In this document: one piece after another, positions 35,082-44,084 of the stretch | How the letters are laid out: each line of letters begins with the position of its first letter | Numbering within the stretch: the stretch's first letter is position 1 | Source: an uncultured Saprospirales bacterium | GTDB lineage: Bacteria; Bacteroidota; Bacteroidia; Chitinophagales; Saprospiraceae | NCBI GenBank assembly: GCA_937864265.1 | Contig: CALMIR010000096.1 | Span: 1 to 46,110, forward strand | Reading direction: 5' to 3' | Length of the DNA stretch: 46,110 nucleotides | Translations under genes and position numbers: made by a program | The notes under the pieces: model-generated | Databases searched by the model: none | What the model was told of the DNA's origin: nothing | What the model saw: the letters and a program-made list of their open reading frames with translations, nothing else

Positions 35082-35275
35082 TCACCCACACCTCGAATAC
35101 TCCCTGCCCGACCGGGTGCAGCCCGGGCGGTAAAAGCCTAGCTTTAGCCAGGCGATCGAATACTCCTTGCCCCCGTCCGATCCCGCTGAGCGTATCGGCC
35201 TCAGCGGGATCGTCCGGGCGGGCGAATCACGCTGAAAGCGGGAGGCGGGAAAAGCCAAGCTTTAGCCAAGCCATC
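35082..35275. repeat. Intergenic composite repeat locus R3
   Basis: It contains the CCCGACCGGGTGCAGCCCGG palindrome (35,107-35,130), a rearranged copy of the window-start hairpin (CGATCCCGCTGA at 35,178-35,189 with TCAGCGGGATCG at 35,201-35,212), and GGAGGCGGGAAAAGCCAAGC, a fragment of the 60-bp unit. No gene is seen; the MFS gene begins 30 bp later. Confidence 0.75.
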
Positions 35276-35304
35276 AATAAAACAACAGACAAAAACCCTT
35301 TAAC

Positions 35305-36735
35305 ATGGCACACTATCAAACTTCACGTAAAGACAAAGTACCTACCATACAAAAAGCCGCTTTCGGAGCGGGGCATTTGGTCAATAACTTATTGCCGGGT
35401 GCACTAGGTGTTTTTTCTTTTTTCCTGCTGACTGCATTTGGGATGGATCCCTTTTTAGCTGGTTTGCTGGGCGGCTTGCCGCGTATTTACGATGCCATTT
35501 CTGACCCTATTATGGGGTACGTATCAGATAATACCAAATCCAAATGGGGACGCAGAAGGCCGTACATATTTATAGGTGCCATTCTAAGCGGCATCTTGTT
35601 TGCCTTGTTGTGGCAATTGGATGCCGATAACTCCCAGCAATACAACTTTTGGTATTTCCTGCTTTTTTCGCTGATATTTCTAACGGGTAATACCATTTTT
35701 GCCACACCGCTCATTGGCTTGGGCTATGAAATGACCTTCGACTATAACGAACGTACTCGGCTCATGGCTTTTTCCCAAACCATAGGACAGTTTGCCTGGA
35801 TGATTGTACCCTGGTTTTGGGTACTCATTGCCAACCCCGACCTGTTTGCAACGCAGGCGGAAGGCGTACGTACACTCTCCATCATCGTGGGAGGGGTATG
35901 TTTGGTGTTGGGCGTACTGCCCGCCATTTTCTGCAAAGAAGTGGACCAATCCAACCTTCAAAATAGGGAAGAGCTGTCCTTCAATAAGTTATTAGATAAT
36001 CTTAAAGGGCTTATTCGCAATATGGTTTTGATTTTTAAAAACCGATCATTTTTGAGGCTATGCGGAGCTACCTTTTTAGTATTCAACGGATTTCAAATGG
36101 TAGCCTCGTTTAGTTATTTTATCATTGTGTTTTATTTGTTCAATGGCAAATACGAGCTTGCCGGTAATTGGCCTGCTTGGTTTTCCACCATCAGTGCGAT
36201 TGCCACTGCCTTTTTAATTATCCCCATTATCACCTGGATGTCGAATAAATGGGGCAAACGAAAAGCATTTATCATTTCTACCGGCATTTCCATGGTGGGC
36301 TATTTGTTGAAATGGTGGGGTTTTAGCCCTGATAATCCCTGGTTGATGTTTATGCCCATTCCTTTGATGGCATTTGGTATAGGTGGCTTGTTTACCCTGA
36401 TGATGTCCATGACTGCCGATGTGTGCGATCTGGATGAATTAAACAATGGAATGCCGCGCAAAGAGGGAACTTTTGGAGCTATCTATTGGTGGATGGTCAA
36501 ATTGGGGCAAGGCTTGGCGCTGGTATTAGGCGGCTTGGTCTTAAAATTAGTCGGGTTTGACCAAAATGCTGCTGTACAAACCGCCGAAACCATCACCAAT
36601 CTTCGATTAGCCGATATTATTATTCCCGCCATTACGGCTGGCCTGGCCATCATCGTGATGTGGAATTACGATTTGACGGAAGAAAAAGCACATGAAATTA
36701 AAGCAGAATTGGTAAGGCGAAGAGGAGAGCTGTAA
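35305..36735 (+). CDS. GPH-family (MelB-like) sugar:cation symporter
   Basis: 476 residues with 12 membrane segments. Conserved GPH features: KAAFGAGHLVNNLLPGALGV, RIYDAISDPIMGYVSDNTKS (the Asp pair that coordinates cation and sugar in MelB relatives) and KWGRRRPYIFIGA. Located between extracellular GH16 and cytoplasmic GH17 genes, it most likely imports beta-1,3-gluco-oligosaccharides. Substrate is context inference. Confidence 0.92.
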   Translation: MAHYQTSRKDKVPTIQKAAFGAGHLVNNLLPGALGVFSFFLLTAFGMDPFLAGLLGGLPRIYDAISDPIMGYVSDNTKSKWGRRRPYIFIGAILSGILFALLWQLDADNSQQYNFWYFLLFSLIFLTGNTIFATPLIGLGYEMTFDYNERTRLMAFSQTIGQFAWMIVPWFWVLIANPDLFATQAEGVRTLSIIVGGVCLVLGVLPAIFCKEVDQSNLQNREELSFNKLLDNLKGLIRNMVLIFKNRSFLRLCGATFLVFNGFQMVASFSYFIIVFYLFNGKYELAGNWPAWFSTISAIATAFLIIPIITWMSNKWGKRKAFIISTGISMVGYLLKWWGFSPDNPWLMFMPIPLMAFGIGGLFTLMMSMTADVCDLDELNNGMPRKEGTFGAIYWWMVKLGQGLALVLGGLVLKLVGFDQNAAVQTAETITNLRLADIIIPAITAGLAIIVMWNYDLTEEKAHEIKAELVRRRGEL

Positions 36736-36835
36736 AGTGCGTTTTGCTTAGACAGCTTGAGCTTGCCTGTCCGAATTAGCCATAGGAGGGTATGCCCTTC
36801 ACTAGAATAAAAAAGTCAAGTTTAAAACAAAAAAC

Positions 36836-37732
36836 ATGTCATACAGAGCAGAACGATACTTATCATTGGCCGGGGTCAAACCGGAAAATTATCTTTCTGA
36901 GGTATCTGGAGCGGAAATCAAAGATTTATTTCTGGAAATCCTCAACAACGGTGTTTATGGTTTTTGCTTCAGCGCTTATGAAGAGGGGCAAAAGCCGGGT
37001 GATATCCTTTCCGAAGAGCAGGTAAGCAGGCGATTGCAGATGTTGAAGCCGCATACTCAATGGATTAGGTCATTTTCCTGTACAGAAGGCAATGAGCTCA
37101 TTCCAAGAATAGCCAAAAGCATGGGGATGAAAACCCTCGTTGGGGCTTGGCTGGGAAAAGATCCTGAACTTAACGAGCAAGAAGTGCTAGGCTTGATTGC
37201 CTTAGCTAAGGAAGGCTTAGTGGATATAGCTGCAGTAGGTAATGAAGTATTATACCGCAAAGATTTGTCGGAAGAGGCACTGCTGGAACACATTCAAAGG
37301 GTGAAAGCAGCCATTCCAGAAATTCAGGTAGGATACGTGGATGCTTATTATGAGTTTTCGCAGCACCCCAAAATAACAGCAGCATGTGATCTGATTCTGG
37401 CCAACTGTTATCCCTACTGGGAAGGCTGCCCAATTGAAGATTCTTTGGAATATCTAAAGAAAATGTACCGGCAGGCTGCTCAAGCAGGGAACGGAAAAAA
37501 GGTGTTGATCTCCGAAACGGGCTGGCCGAGTCGGGGGGAAAACCTTAAAGGAGCTGTCCCTTCGGAAAGACACGCCCTGGAGTATTTCATCAATACCCAA
37601 ATGTGGGCTTTGGACGAAGACATTGCCCTATTTTACTTTTCTTCCTTTGATGAATCATGGAAAGTAGGCGCCGAGGGCGAGGTTGGGGCTTATTGGGGGA
37701 TATGGGACAAGCATGAAAAGCTGAAATTTTAG
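36836..37732 (+). CDS. GH17 family beta-1,3-glucanase/glucosidase, cytoplasmic
   Basis: 298 residues with no signal peptide. IAAVGNEVLYRKD contains acid/base E137 and VLISETGWPSRGE nucleophile E227, the canonical GH17 pair. The short form without N-terminal extension resembles bacterial GH17 laminarin-oligosaccharide hydrolases. It would break down imported oligosaccharides, following the symporter by 100 bp. The absence of any export signal is a firm observation; substrate is family plus context. Confidence 0.93.
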   Translation: MSYRAERYLSLAGVKPENYLSEVSGAEIKDLFLEILNNGVYGFCFSAYEEGQKPGDILSEEQVSRRLQMLKPHTQWIRSFSCTEGNELIPRIAKSMGMKTLVGAWLGKDPELNEQEVLGLIALAKEGLVDIAAVGNEVLYRKDLSEEALLEHIQRVKAAIPEIQVGYVDAYYEFSQHPKITAACDLILANCYPYWEGCPIEDSLEYLKKMYRQAAQAGNGKKVLISETGWPSRGENLKGAVPSERHALEYFINTQMWALDEDIALFYFSSFDESWKVGAEGEVGAYWGIWDKHEKLKF

Positions 37733-37796
37733 AACAAATATCAAACGCCTGTTTAGGAAGCGCGGTCTTCAAACCTCTGCATAGGCGGGTGTGTTT

Positions 37797-37826
37797 CAAA
37801 AAACTTTTTATCAAAAGTGTTTTTTG
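37797..37826 (+). terminator. Probable terminator after GH17
   Basis: CAAAAAACTTTT...AAAAGTGTTTTTTG forms an A/T-rich stem around TATC with a two-base bulge. It lies 65 bp past the GH17 stop and before the next gene. Confidence 0.45.
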
Positions 37827-37924
37827 ATGAATCGACCCTGGCTTTGGGCAGTATCAAAATTTTATAAGAAAGCCGTTTTTGCCAAAGAATGAATATCATT
37901 TATCTCAAAAAAAAAATCATAAGT

Positions 37925-40900
37925 ATGAAACTTTTTACTTTTTTACTCTTGTTCTTTCCGCTTGCAACTGTTTGGGCGCAGCCCACCACAAGTGCACCGG
38001 TGCCACCGCCCAGAAATGCGACGGATGTGATCTCTATATACGGGGATGCTTATACCAACATATCGGATATCAACTACAACCCCAACTGGGGGCAATCCGG
38101 TACGGTTGATCCTGCATTCAACCCAGGCGATGGCAATTTGGCTATGTCCTACACGAATTTCAACTACCAAGGCACTGATTTTGCAGGCAACCCGCAGAAT
38201 GCTTCCGCAATGGAGTTCGTGCACATAGACATTTGGACAAGCAATGCTACTGTTGTGAATTTTACCCCCATAGACATGAGTGGAGTAGGGCCTTCAGAAG
38301 TATTGGTTAGCGTTCCGCTCCTGGCTGGCGAATGGAGCAGCGTGGATTTGCCTAAGAGTGCCTTCACAGGCATGTCATGGAATGCCGTTTTTCAATTGAA
38401 ATTTGATGGACAAGCCGGCGCTACACCCTCCGATATATATTTGGATAACATTTACTTTTGGAAAAACCCGGTTTCTCCGGACACGGATGTTACCCTAAGC
38501 GATTTACAAGTGGATGGTGCTACCATTTCGGGATTTACACCTAGTGCTTTTAATTATTCCTACGGTGTGCCTGGTGGAGCTGCGATCCCGCAAATTACCC
38601 AGGCTACTACGACTAATCCTGCTGCTACCGTAACAGCTATTAACCAAGCTTCCGGAATTCCCGGCAATGCTACTGTTCTGGTGACAGCGGCCAATGGCAC
38701 CACTACTGGCACTTATACGGTATCTTATTTTTATAGTTCACCAGCTACGGCAGCGCCTACGCCTACCACAACCGGCGATGTCATTTCCCTGTTCAGCGAT
38801 GCATACACCAATGTGACAGTGGATACTTGGAATACCGTTTGGAGCGCGGCAGTCTATGAAGAAGTCCAAATTGAAGGCAATCCCACCCAAAAATACACGA
38901 GTTTGGGCTTCAACGGTGTAGAAACTACTACCGAACCCGTAGATGCCTCTGCTATGATGTTCTTGCACATGGATGTATGGACACCCAACATTACCACGCT
39001 GAACATGAAACTGGTAAGCTTCCTGGGTGACGGCTTTGGCGGCGCCAATGGCGATACAGAATCCAACCTCAATGTCAGCCTCACGGCTGGCGAATGGAAC
39101 CATGTGCAAATACCATTGGCTGATTTCACAGCAGCAGGTTTGACAGATTTAACCGACTTGAATCAGTACATTTTCACCAGCGACCCATTTGGATCTGGTA
39201 TCCTTTATCTCGATAATATGTATTTTTCGGTAGAGGGAGTGAGTATCGACGCACCTACAGTAGCCGCACCAACGCCCACGGAAACGAATGTCATTTCGCT
39301 GTACAGCGATGCCTATACCAATGTATTGGTTGACACTTGGAACACGGTTTGGAGTGCGGCAGTCTATGAAGAAGTTCAAATCGCGGGTAATCCGACCCAC
39401 AAATACACCGATTTGGGTTTCAACGGTGTCGAAACCGTGGCTGCACCTGTGGATGCATCAGGAATGATGTTCTTGCACATGGATGTATGGACACCCAACA
39501 TTACTACGCTGAACGTAAAACTGGTGAGCTTCCTGGGTGACGGCTTTGGCGGCGCCAATGGCGATACAGAATCCAACCTCAATGTCAGCCTCACAGCTGG
39601 CGAATGGAATCAGATCAAAATACCGTTGAGCGACTTCACCGCAGCGGGCTTGGCCGATTTGACCGACTTGAATCAGTACATTTTCACCAGCGACCCATTT
39701 GGCACCGGTATTTTGTATTTGGACAATATGTTCTTCTCAGCAGAGGATGGCGGAATTGAAGAACCCCTGGTAGCCGCACCAACGCCCACGGAAACGAATG
39801 TCATTTCGCTGTACAGCGATGCCTATACCAATGTATTGGTTGACACTTGGAACACGGTTTGGAGTGCGGCAGTCTATGAAGAAGTTCAAATCGCGGGTAA
39901 TCCGACCCACAAATACACCGATTTGGGTTTCAACGGTGTCGAAACCGTGGCTGCACCTGTGGATGCATCAGGAATGATGTTCTTGCACATGGATGTATGG
40001 ACACCCAACATTACTACGCTGAACGTAAAACTGGTGAGCTTCCTGGGTGACGGCTTTGGCGGCGCCAATGGCGATACAGAATCCAACCTCAATGTCAGCC
40101 TCACAGCTGGCGAATGGAATCAGATCAAAATACCGTTGAGCGACTTCACCGCAGCGGGCTTGACCGATTTGAGCGACTTGAATCAGTACATTTTCACCAG
40201 CGACCCATTTGGCACGGGTATTTTATACCTAGATAATATGTTCTTCTCCGCAGAGGATGGCGGTTTTGGAGAGCCCCTGGTAGCCGCACCAACGCCCACC
40301 GAAACGAATGTCATTTCGCTGTACAGCGATGCCTACACGAATGTGACTGTGGATACTTGGAACACGGTTTGGAGCGACGCTGATTATGAAGCCATAGAAA
40401 TTGCAGGCAATCCGACCCATAAATACACGAATGTAGGTTTCAACGGCATCGAAACGGTGGCCGAGCCAGTCGATGCTTCCATGATGATGTTCTTGCACAT
40501 GGACGTATGGACACCCAATATCACCACCCTCAATATGAAACTGGTGAGCTTCCTGGGCGATGGCTTTCAAGGCCCCAACGGCGATTCCGAATCCAACCTC
40601 AATATCAGCCTAACGGCTGGCGAATGGAATCAGCTCAAAATACCATTGAGCGACTTCACCGCAGCGGGTTTGACCGACTTGACCGACCTGAATCAGTACA
40701 TTTTTACCAGCGACCCATTTGGCACCGGTATTCTGTATTTGGATAATCTATTCTTTTCGGCAGCGCCTGTTAGCACAGAAGAGGTGGCCCAAAACAGCAG
40801 CAAGACCATGATTTATCCGAACCCGGTCAATTCAGGTGGGCAGGTTTTTGTGAAAACAACTGTATCGAATGTAGCCATTTACAACCTGAACGGGCAAAGA

Positions 40901-41017
40901 CTTTGGTCGAGCAACACCCCGGTTATCAGCCTACAAGGATTTGAAAAAGGGGTCTTTATCGTGAAAATTACCGATAAAGATGGAGTCGTACACACAGAAA
41001 AACTGATTGTACAATAA
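37925..41017 (+). CDS. T9SS-exported protein with tandem glucan-binding-type modules
   Basis: About 1,030 residues from ATG 37,925 (MKLFTFLLLFFPLATVWAQ signal peptide; the frame is open to 37,889). Order: one short-type module (about 24-185, with NYNPNWGQ), a cadherin-like beta-sandwich (about 186-275, VTLSDLQVDGATISGF), four long-type modules of 170 residues each (starting near 276, 445, 615, 785), and a T9SS tail (IYPNPVNSGGQVFVKT to end). The 510-bp repeats are exact in register; repeats 2 and 3 are identical over 393 bp. No catalytic motif. Probably a multivalent surface glucan binder; modules match those in the lipoprotein at 31,678. Confidence 0.85.
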   Translation: MKLFTFLLLFFPLATVWAQPTTSAPVPPPRNATDVISIYGDAYTNISDINYNPNWGQSGTVDPAFNPGDGNLAMSYTNFNYQGTDFAGNPQNASAMEFVHIDIWTSNATVVNFTPIDMSGVGPSEVLVSVPLLAGEWSSVDLPKSAFTGMSWNAVFQLKFDGQAGATPSDIYLDNIYFWKNPVSPDTDVTLSDLQVDGATISGFTPSAFNYSYGVPGGAAIPQITQATTTNPAATVTAINQASGIPGNATVLVTAANGTTTGTYTVSYFYSSPATAAPTPTTTGDVISLFSDAYTNVTVDTWNTVWSAAVYEEVQIEGNPTQKYTSLGFNGVETTTEPVDASAMMFLHMDVWTPNITTLNMKLVSFLGDGFGGANGDTESNLNVSLTAGEWNHVQIPLADFTAAGLTDLTDLNQYIFTSDPFGSGILYLDNMYFSVEGVSIDAPTVAAPTPTETNVISLYSDAYTNVLVDTWNTVWSAAVYEEVQIAGNPTHKYTDLGFNGVETVAAPVDASGMMFLHMDVWTPNITTLNVKLVSFLGDGFGGANGDTESNLNVSLTAGEWNQIKIPLSDFTAAGLADLTDLNQYIFTSDPFGTGILYLDNMFFSAEDGGIEEPLVAAPTPTETNVISLYSDAYTNVLVDTWNTVWSAAVYEEVQIAGNPTHKYTDLGFNGVETVAAPVDASGMMFLHMDVWTPNITTLNVKLVSFLGDGFGGANGDTESNLNVSLTAGEWNQIKIPLSDFTAAGLTDLSDLNQYIFTSDPFGTGILYLDNMFFSAEDGGFGEPLVAAPTPTETNVISLYSDAYTNVTVDTWNTVWSDADYEAIEIAGNPTHKYTNVGFNGIETVAEPVDASMMMFLHMDVWTPNITTLNMKLVSFLGDGFQGPNGDSESNLNISLTAGEWNQLKIPLSDFTAAGLTDLTDLNQYIFTSDPFGTGILYLDNLFFSAAPVSTEEVAQNSSKTMIYPNPVNSGGQVFVKTTVSNVAIYNLNGQRLWSSNTPVISLQGFEKGVFIVKITDKDGVVHTEKLIVQ
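39260..40162 (+). repeat. Near-identical 510-bp coding repeats
   Basis: Bases 39,260-39,652 are identical to 39,770-40,162 (393 bp), offset 510 bp. The first difference is at 39,653. Repeats before and after (from about 38,750 and 40,280) are clearly diverged, so this pair reflects recent duplication or gene conversion. Confidence 0.95.
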
Positions 41018-41090
41018 ATTGCTGCATCTTTTTTTCAAAAAAATTGTTCTGCTTTGGTCAATAAATTGAAAAGCTAGACAATTGCTCGAA

Positions 41091-41124
41091 TAAGCCGTCT
41101 GGAAATGAAGTTTCAGGCGGCTTA
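41091..41124. terminator. Hairpin terminator after the module-array gene
   Basis: TAAGCCGTCTGGAAA pairs with TTTCAGGCGGCTTA (one G-U pair, one bulge) around TGAAG, followed by TTTGAG. It lies 74 bp after the stop and before the regulator gene. Confidence 0.7.
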
Positions 41125-41187
41125 TTTGAGTAAAAAACCCTGATTGCCGTATGGGAAACAGTCACCAGATCGGAAATAACCCTGTTA

Positions 41188-43884
41188 TTGAATAAACGAT
41201 TCACATACTGTATTTTTTTAATCGGTTTTTCTGTGCTGCACGCTCAAAAAATCCCGGAAAGGGGCGTGCCTTGGCTAGATAATTACATGCCTGCCGAATA
41301 CAAAAACCACGGGAAAATATGGCAAATAGCGAGTGCGAATAACGGTATTGTATATTTCGCTGGCGATGAGGGGCTACTGGAATACGACGGACAATCCTGG
41401 AATCAATACAAAGGGAGCAAAGGCAACACAAGGGCCTTGTGGTTGGCCAATGATTCTTTGATCTATTCTGGGTCAGACTTGGATTTCGGGGTCTGGACTA
41501 AAAACAAGCTCCAACAATTTGAATATGCCTCTTTGTATCCTTTTGGAAAGGATATCGACGAAGTGGTCGAAGAGTTTTGGCACGTCTATGGCGTAAACGA
41601 TAAAGTGATTTTTATCTCTTTCAACAATATTTACATTTACAAAAACAAGCAGCTGACCAAAATTGCTGCGCCATACCGCTTTTCCGGGTGTTTTCAGCCC
41701 CAAGAGGGCGGGGACATTTACCTGGCCGACGAAAAAAATGGCTTGTACTTGTTCAACGGTTTGTCGCTCAAACCCATTTTTACCTATCCCGATACCAGTT
41801 CATTTCAAATATCAGGCATCTATCAGCAAGCCAATGGGTTGGTGGTGGTTACCCGGAATGATGGCCTGTATCGCTACCAATTTGGGCAATTACTTCCCGT
41901 TTTTAGCGATATATCGAAGCATCTGACAAAGGACAAAGTATTTAGTTTTTCGCCAATCGACGACACCCACCTTGCTTTTGGTACGATACACAATGGATTG
42001 TATATTACCGATTTGGATGGACGGATTGTCCAACACATCAACAAAGAAAAAGGGCTGCCAAACAACACTATTTTAAGCCTTCACCACAACAGGCAAGGCG
42101 TTTTGTGGCTGAGCATGGACTACGGCATTACCGCGGTGCATCTTGGGAGTAACCTAACTTATCTGTTTGACCATCCCGGGCAGTTTGGGACAGGGCAAAC
42201 AGCGCTCTTAGACGATGGCCTATTTTACCTGGGTACCAATCAGGGCTTGTATGTCATTGACTGGAATATGATCAAAAACAACGCCAAAGCGACCTATTTC
42301 GAATTATTACCCGGTTCGGCAGGGCAGGTATGGACACTTGAAAAAGTGGGCAGTAAGATTTTGTGCGGACACGACAGAGGCTTGTTTCAGGTACAGGGCA
42401 AACGGCTATTGCAGCTATACGACGAACCAGGGGTTTGGGAAATCCAAGTTATCGATGAAGGGCATCTTCTGACTGGAAATTACAATGGTGTGTCGCTGTT
42501 TCATAAAGAAAAGGACAATTGGGTTTTTGAAAAGAAAATGGAGCCCTTATCGGGTTCCTGCGACCAATTGAAAATTACCGATAAACAAACCCTGTGGGTA
42601 AATCTCCCTAATTTTGGAATCATTAAAGCTACCTTTGATGGCCAATACAACGTGACTGACCAGCAAATTTTTCCATCGGATTGGTTTGAAGGCAAGCAGC
42701 ATAAATTATATGTGGATGCCACAGGAGTGCATGTCCTAACCAGTGAATCTCAATATACGTATCGCCCCACAGCGCTTCAGTTTGAAAAACAGCAGCATCG
42801 GTTACCCTCGCACCGGATAAAAGACGTATTGCCAGGGTTTTATACCCCTATAGCCCTTAATGATACTTTTGCTTTTTATCCCATCTATAATGGCTTTGCG
42901 CTGCAAAACATAGGCTACGTCAATCCATCCTTACAGCACCCTTCACTGTTGTTCAGAAATGCGGAAGCATTTAACAATCATACCAGACAGGCTGTTGTTT
43001 CAGGCGATCCAATCCCTTACCGGCTGAATAACTGGCGCATTCAATATTTGATCCCACAACAAAAACAGGTTCAATATCGGTACAAGTTGGAGCATTATAC
43101 GACCGATTGGAGCAACTGGACAACTGCTACAACAGCCGAATTTTTGAATTTGAAAGAAGGAGAATACACCTTTTGGGTGAGTGCTAAAATTCAGGATGAA
43201 ATGACTGTCCCGCAGTCGTTCAAGTTTAAAATTGAACCGCCCTGGTACCGCACATGGATGGCCTACACGGGTTATGCGTTGCTGCTCTTGCTGTTGGTTG
43301 GGCTGATTCATTGGAGACAAGGTTACAAACTGGCTCAGCAAAGGAGGTTGCTACTGGAAAAAGAACAGGAATCGCTGCGGCAGCAGGCTGAAAAGTACCA
43401 ACAGGAACATCTGGTGATAAAGCAAATGGAGTTGGAAGATGAAATCCATCAATTGAAAAAACAACTCCGGCTCAAAACCATAGAACTAGCCAAAAAAGCC
43501 AAGGACAGCGAGGACAAAAAACGCTTGTTGCAAGCCCTGAAAGAAAAAATCAAACAGATCGAAAACAATGCCAGTAGAATCCGCTGGACAGAAATCAACC
43601 ACTTGCTGGAATCCAGCATGGAAAAAGAAGACCCCCTGTTTGAATTGCAAATGGATGAATTACACCAAGATTTCCTGATGCACCTCAAATCTGTTTATCC
43701 TGACCTCACGACCTACGACTTGCGCTTGTGTACTTATCTAAAAACAGGTTTAAACTCTAAAGAAATAGCTGAGATATTAAACGTATTGCCTTCCAGCGTC
43801 AATGTGAGTCGATCGCGATTGCGCAAAAAGTTCAACTTGGGAACCGAAGATAGCTTGTACGAATTCTTGAACCAGATCCGATAA
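41188..43884 (+). CDS. Transmembrane triple-Tyr (Y_Y_Y) sensor with LuxR-type HTH
   Basis: 898 residues. A signal peptide (NKRFTYCIFLIGFSVLHAQ) leads to a periplasmic sensor made of beta-propeller repeats (about 40-570, e.g. GLPNNTILSLHHNRQGVLWL), then a Y_Y_Y domain (about 610-680), one membrane segment (AYTGYALLLLLLVGLI), a coiled coil (about 710-790) and a C-terminal LuxR/GerE-like HTH (TTYDLRLCTYLKTGLNSKEI onward). No histidine kinase or receiver domain is present, so it acts as a one-component regulator. There is no ATG at the right place; TTG 41,188 is taken as start. It probably controls the upstream glucan genes. Confidence 0.9.
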   Translation: MNKRFTYCIFLIGFSVLHAQKIPERGVPWLDNYMPAEYKNHGKIWQIASANNGIVYFAGDEGLLEYDGQSWNQYKGSKGNTRALWLANDSLIYSGSDLDFGVWTKNKLQQFEYASLYPFGKDIDEVVEEFWHVYGVNDKVIFISFNNIYIYKNKQLTKIAAPYRFSGCFQPQEGGDIYLADEKNGLYLFNGLSLKPIFTYPDTSSFQISGIYQQANGLVVVTRNDGLYRYQFGQLLPVFSDISKHLTKDKVFSFSPIDDTHLAFGTIHNGLYITDLDGRIVQHINKEKGLPNNTILSLHHNRQGVLWLSMDYGITAVHLGSNLTYLFDHPGQFGTGQTALLDDGLFYLGTNQGLYVIDWNMIKNNAKATYFELLPGSAGQVWTLEKVGSKILCGHDRGLFQVQGKRLLQLYDEPGVWEIQVIDEGHLLTGNYNGVSLFHKEKDNWVFEKKMEPLSGSCDQLKITDKQTLWVNLPNFGIIKATFDGQYNVTDQQIFPSDWFEGKQHKLYVDATGVHVLTSESQYTYRPTALQFEKQQHRLPSHRIKDVLPGFYTPIALNDTFAFYPIYNGFALQNIGYVNPSLQHPSLLFRNAEAFNNHTRQAVVSGDPIPYRLNNWRIQYLIPQQKQVQYRYKLEHYTTDWSNWTTATTAEFLNLKEGEYTFWVSAKIQDEMTVPQSFKFKIEPPWYRTWMAYTGYALLLLLLVGLIHWRQGYKLAQQRRLLLEKEQESLRQQAEKYQQEHLVIKQMELEDEIHQLKKQLRLKTIELAKKAKDSEDKKRLLQALKEKIKQIENNASRIRWTEINHLLESSMEKEDPLFELQMDELHQDFLMHLKSVYPDLTTYDLRLCTYLKTGLNSKEIAEILNVLPSSVNVSRSRLRKKFNLGTEDSLYEFLNQIR

Positions 43885-44084
43885 GCTTAGCGAAGAAAAC
43901 GCGAATCGCTTTTTGAAAATATTCGTCACCAATCAAAAAGTAAGCCCTTTTATTTCAGTTACTTCCCCTGCAAAATCCCGTCAAAGAAATATCTGTAATT
44001 TTTTTGCTCAAGCCATGACAAATTGCTGAGAAATAATTACTTTTAAGGCACTCACCAAATTATTAACAAAAACAAAACGAAATC

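Noticed and set aside
38750-40765. CRISPR-like or satellite array
   Set aside because: The repeats are 510 bp, in frame and protein-coding, with no short repeats and spacers.
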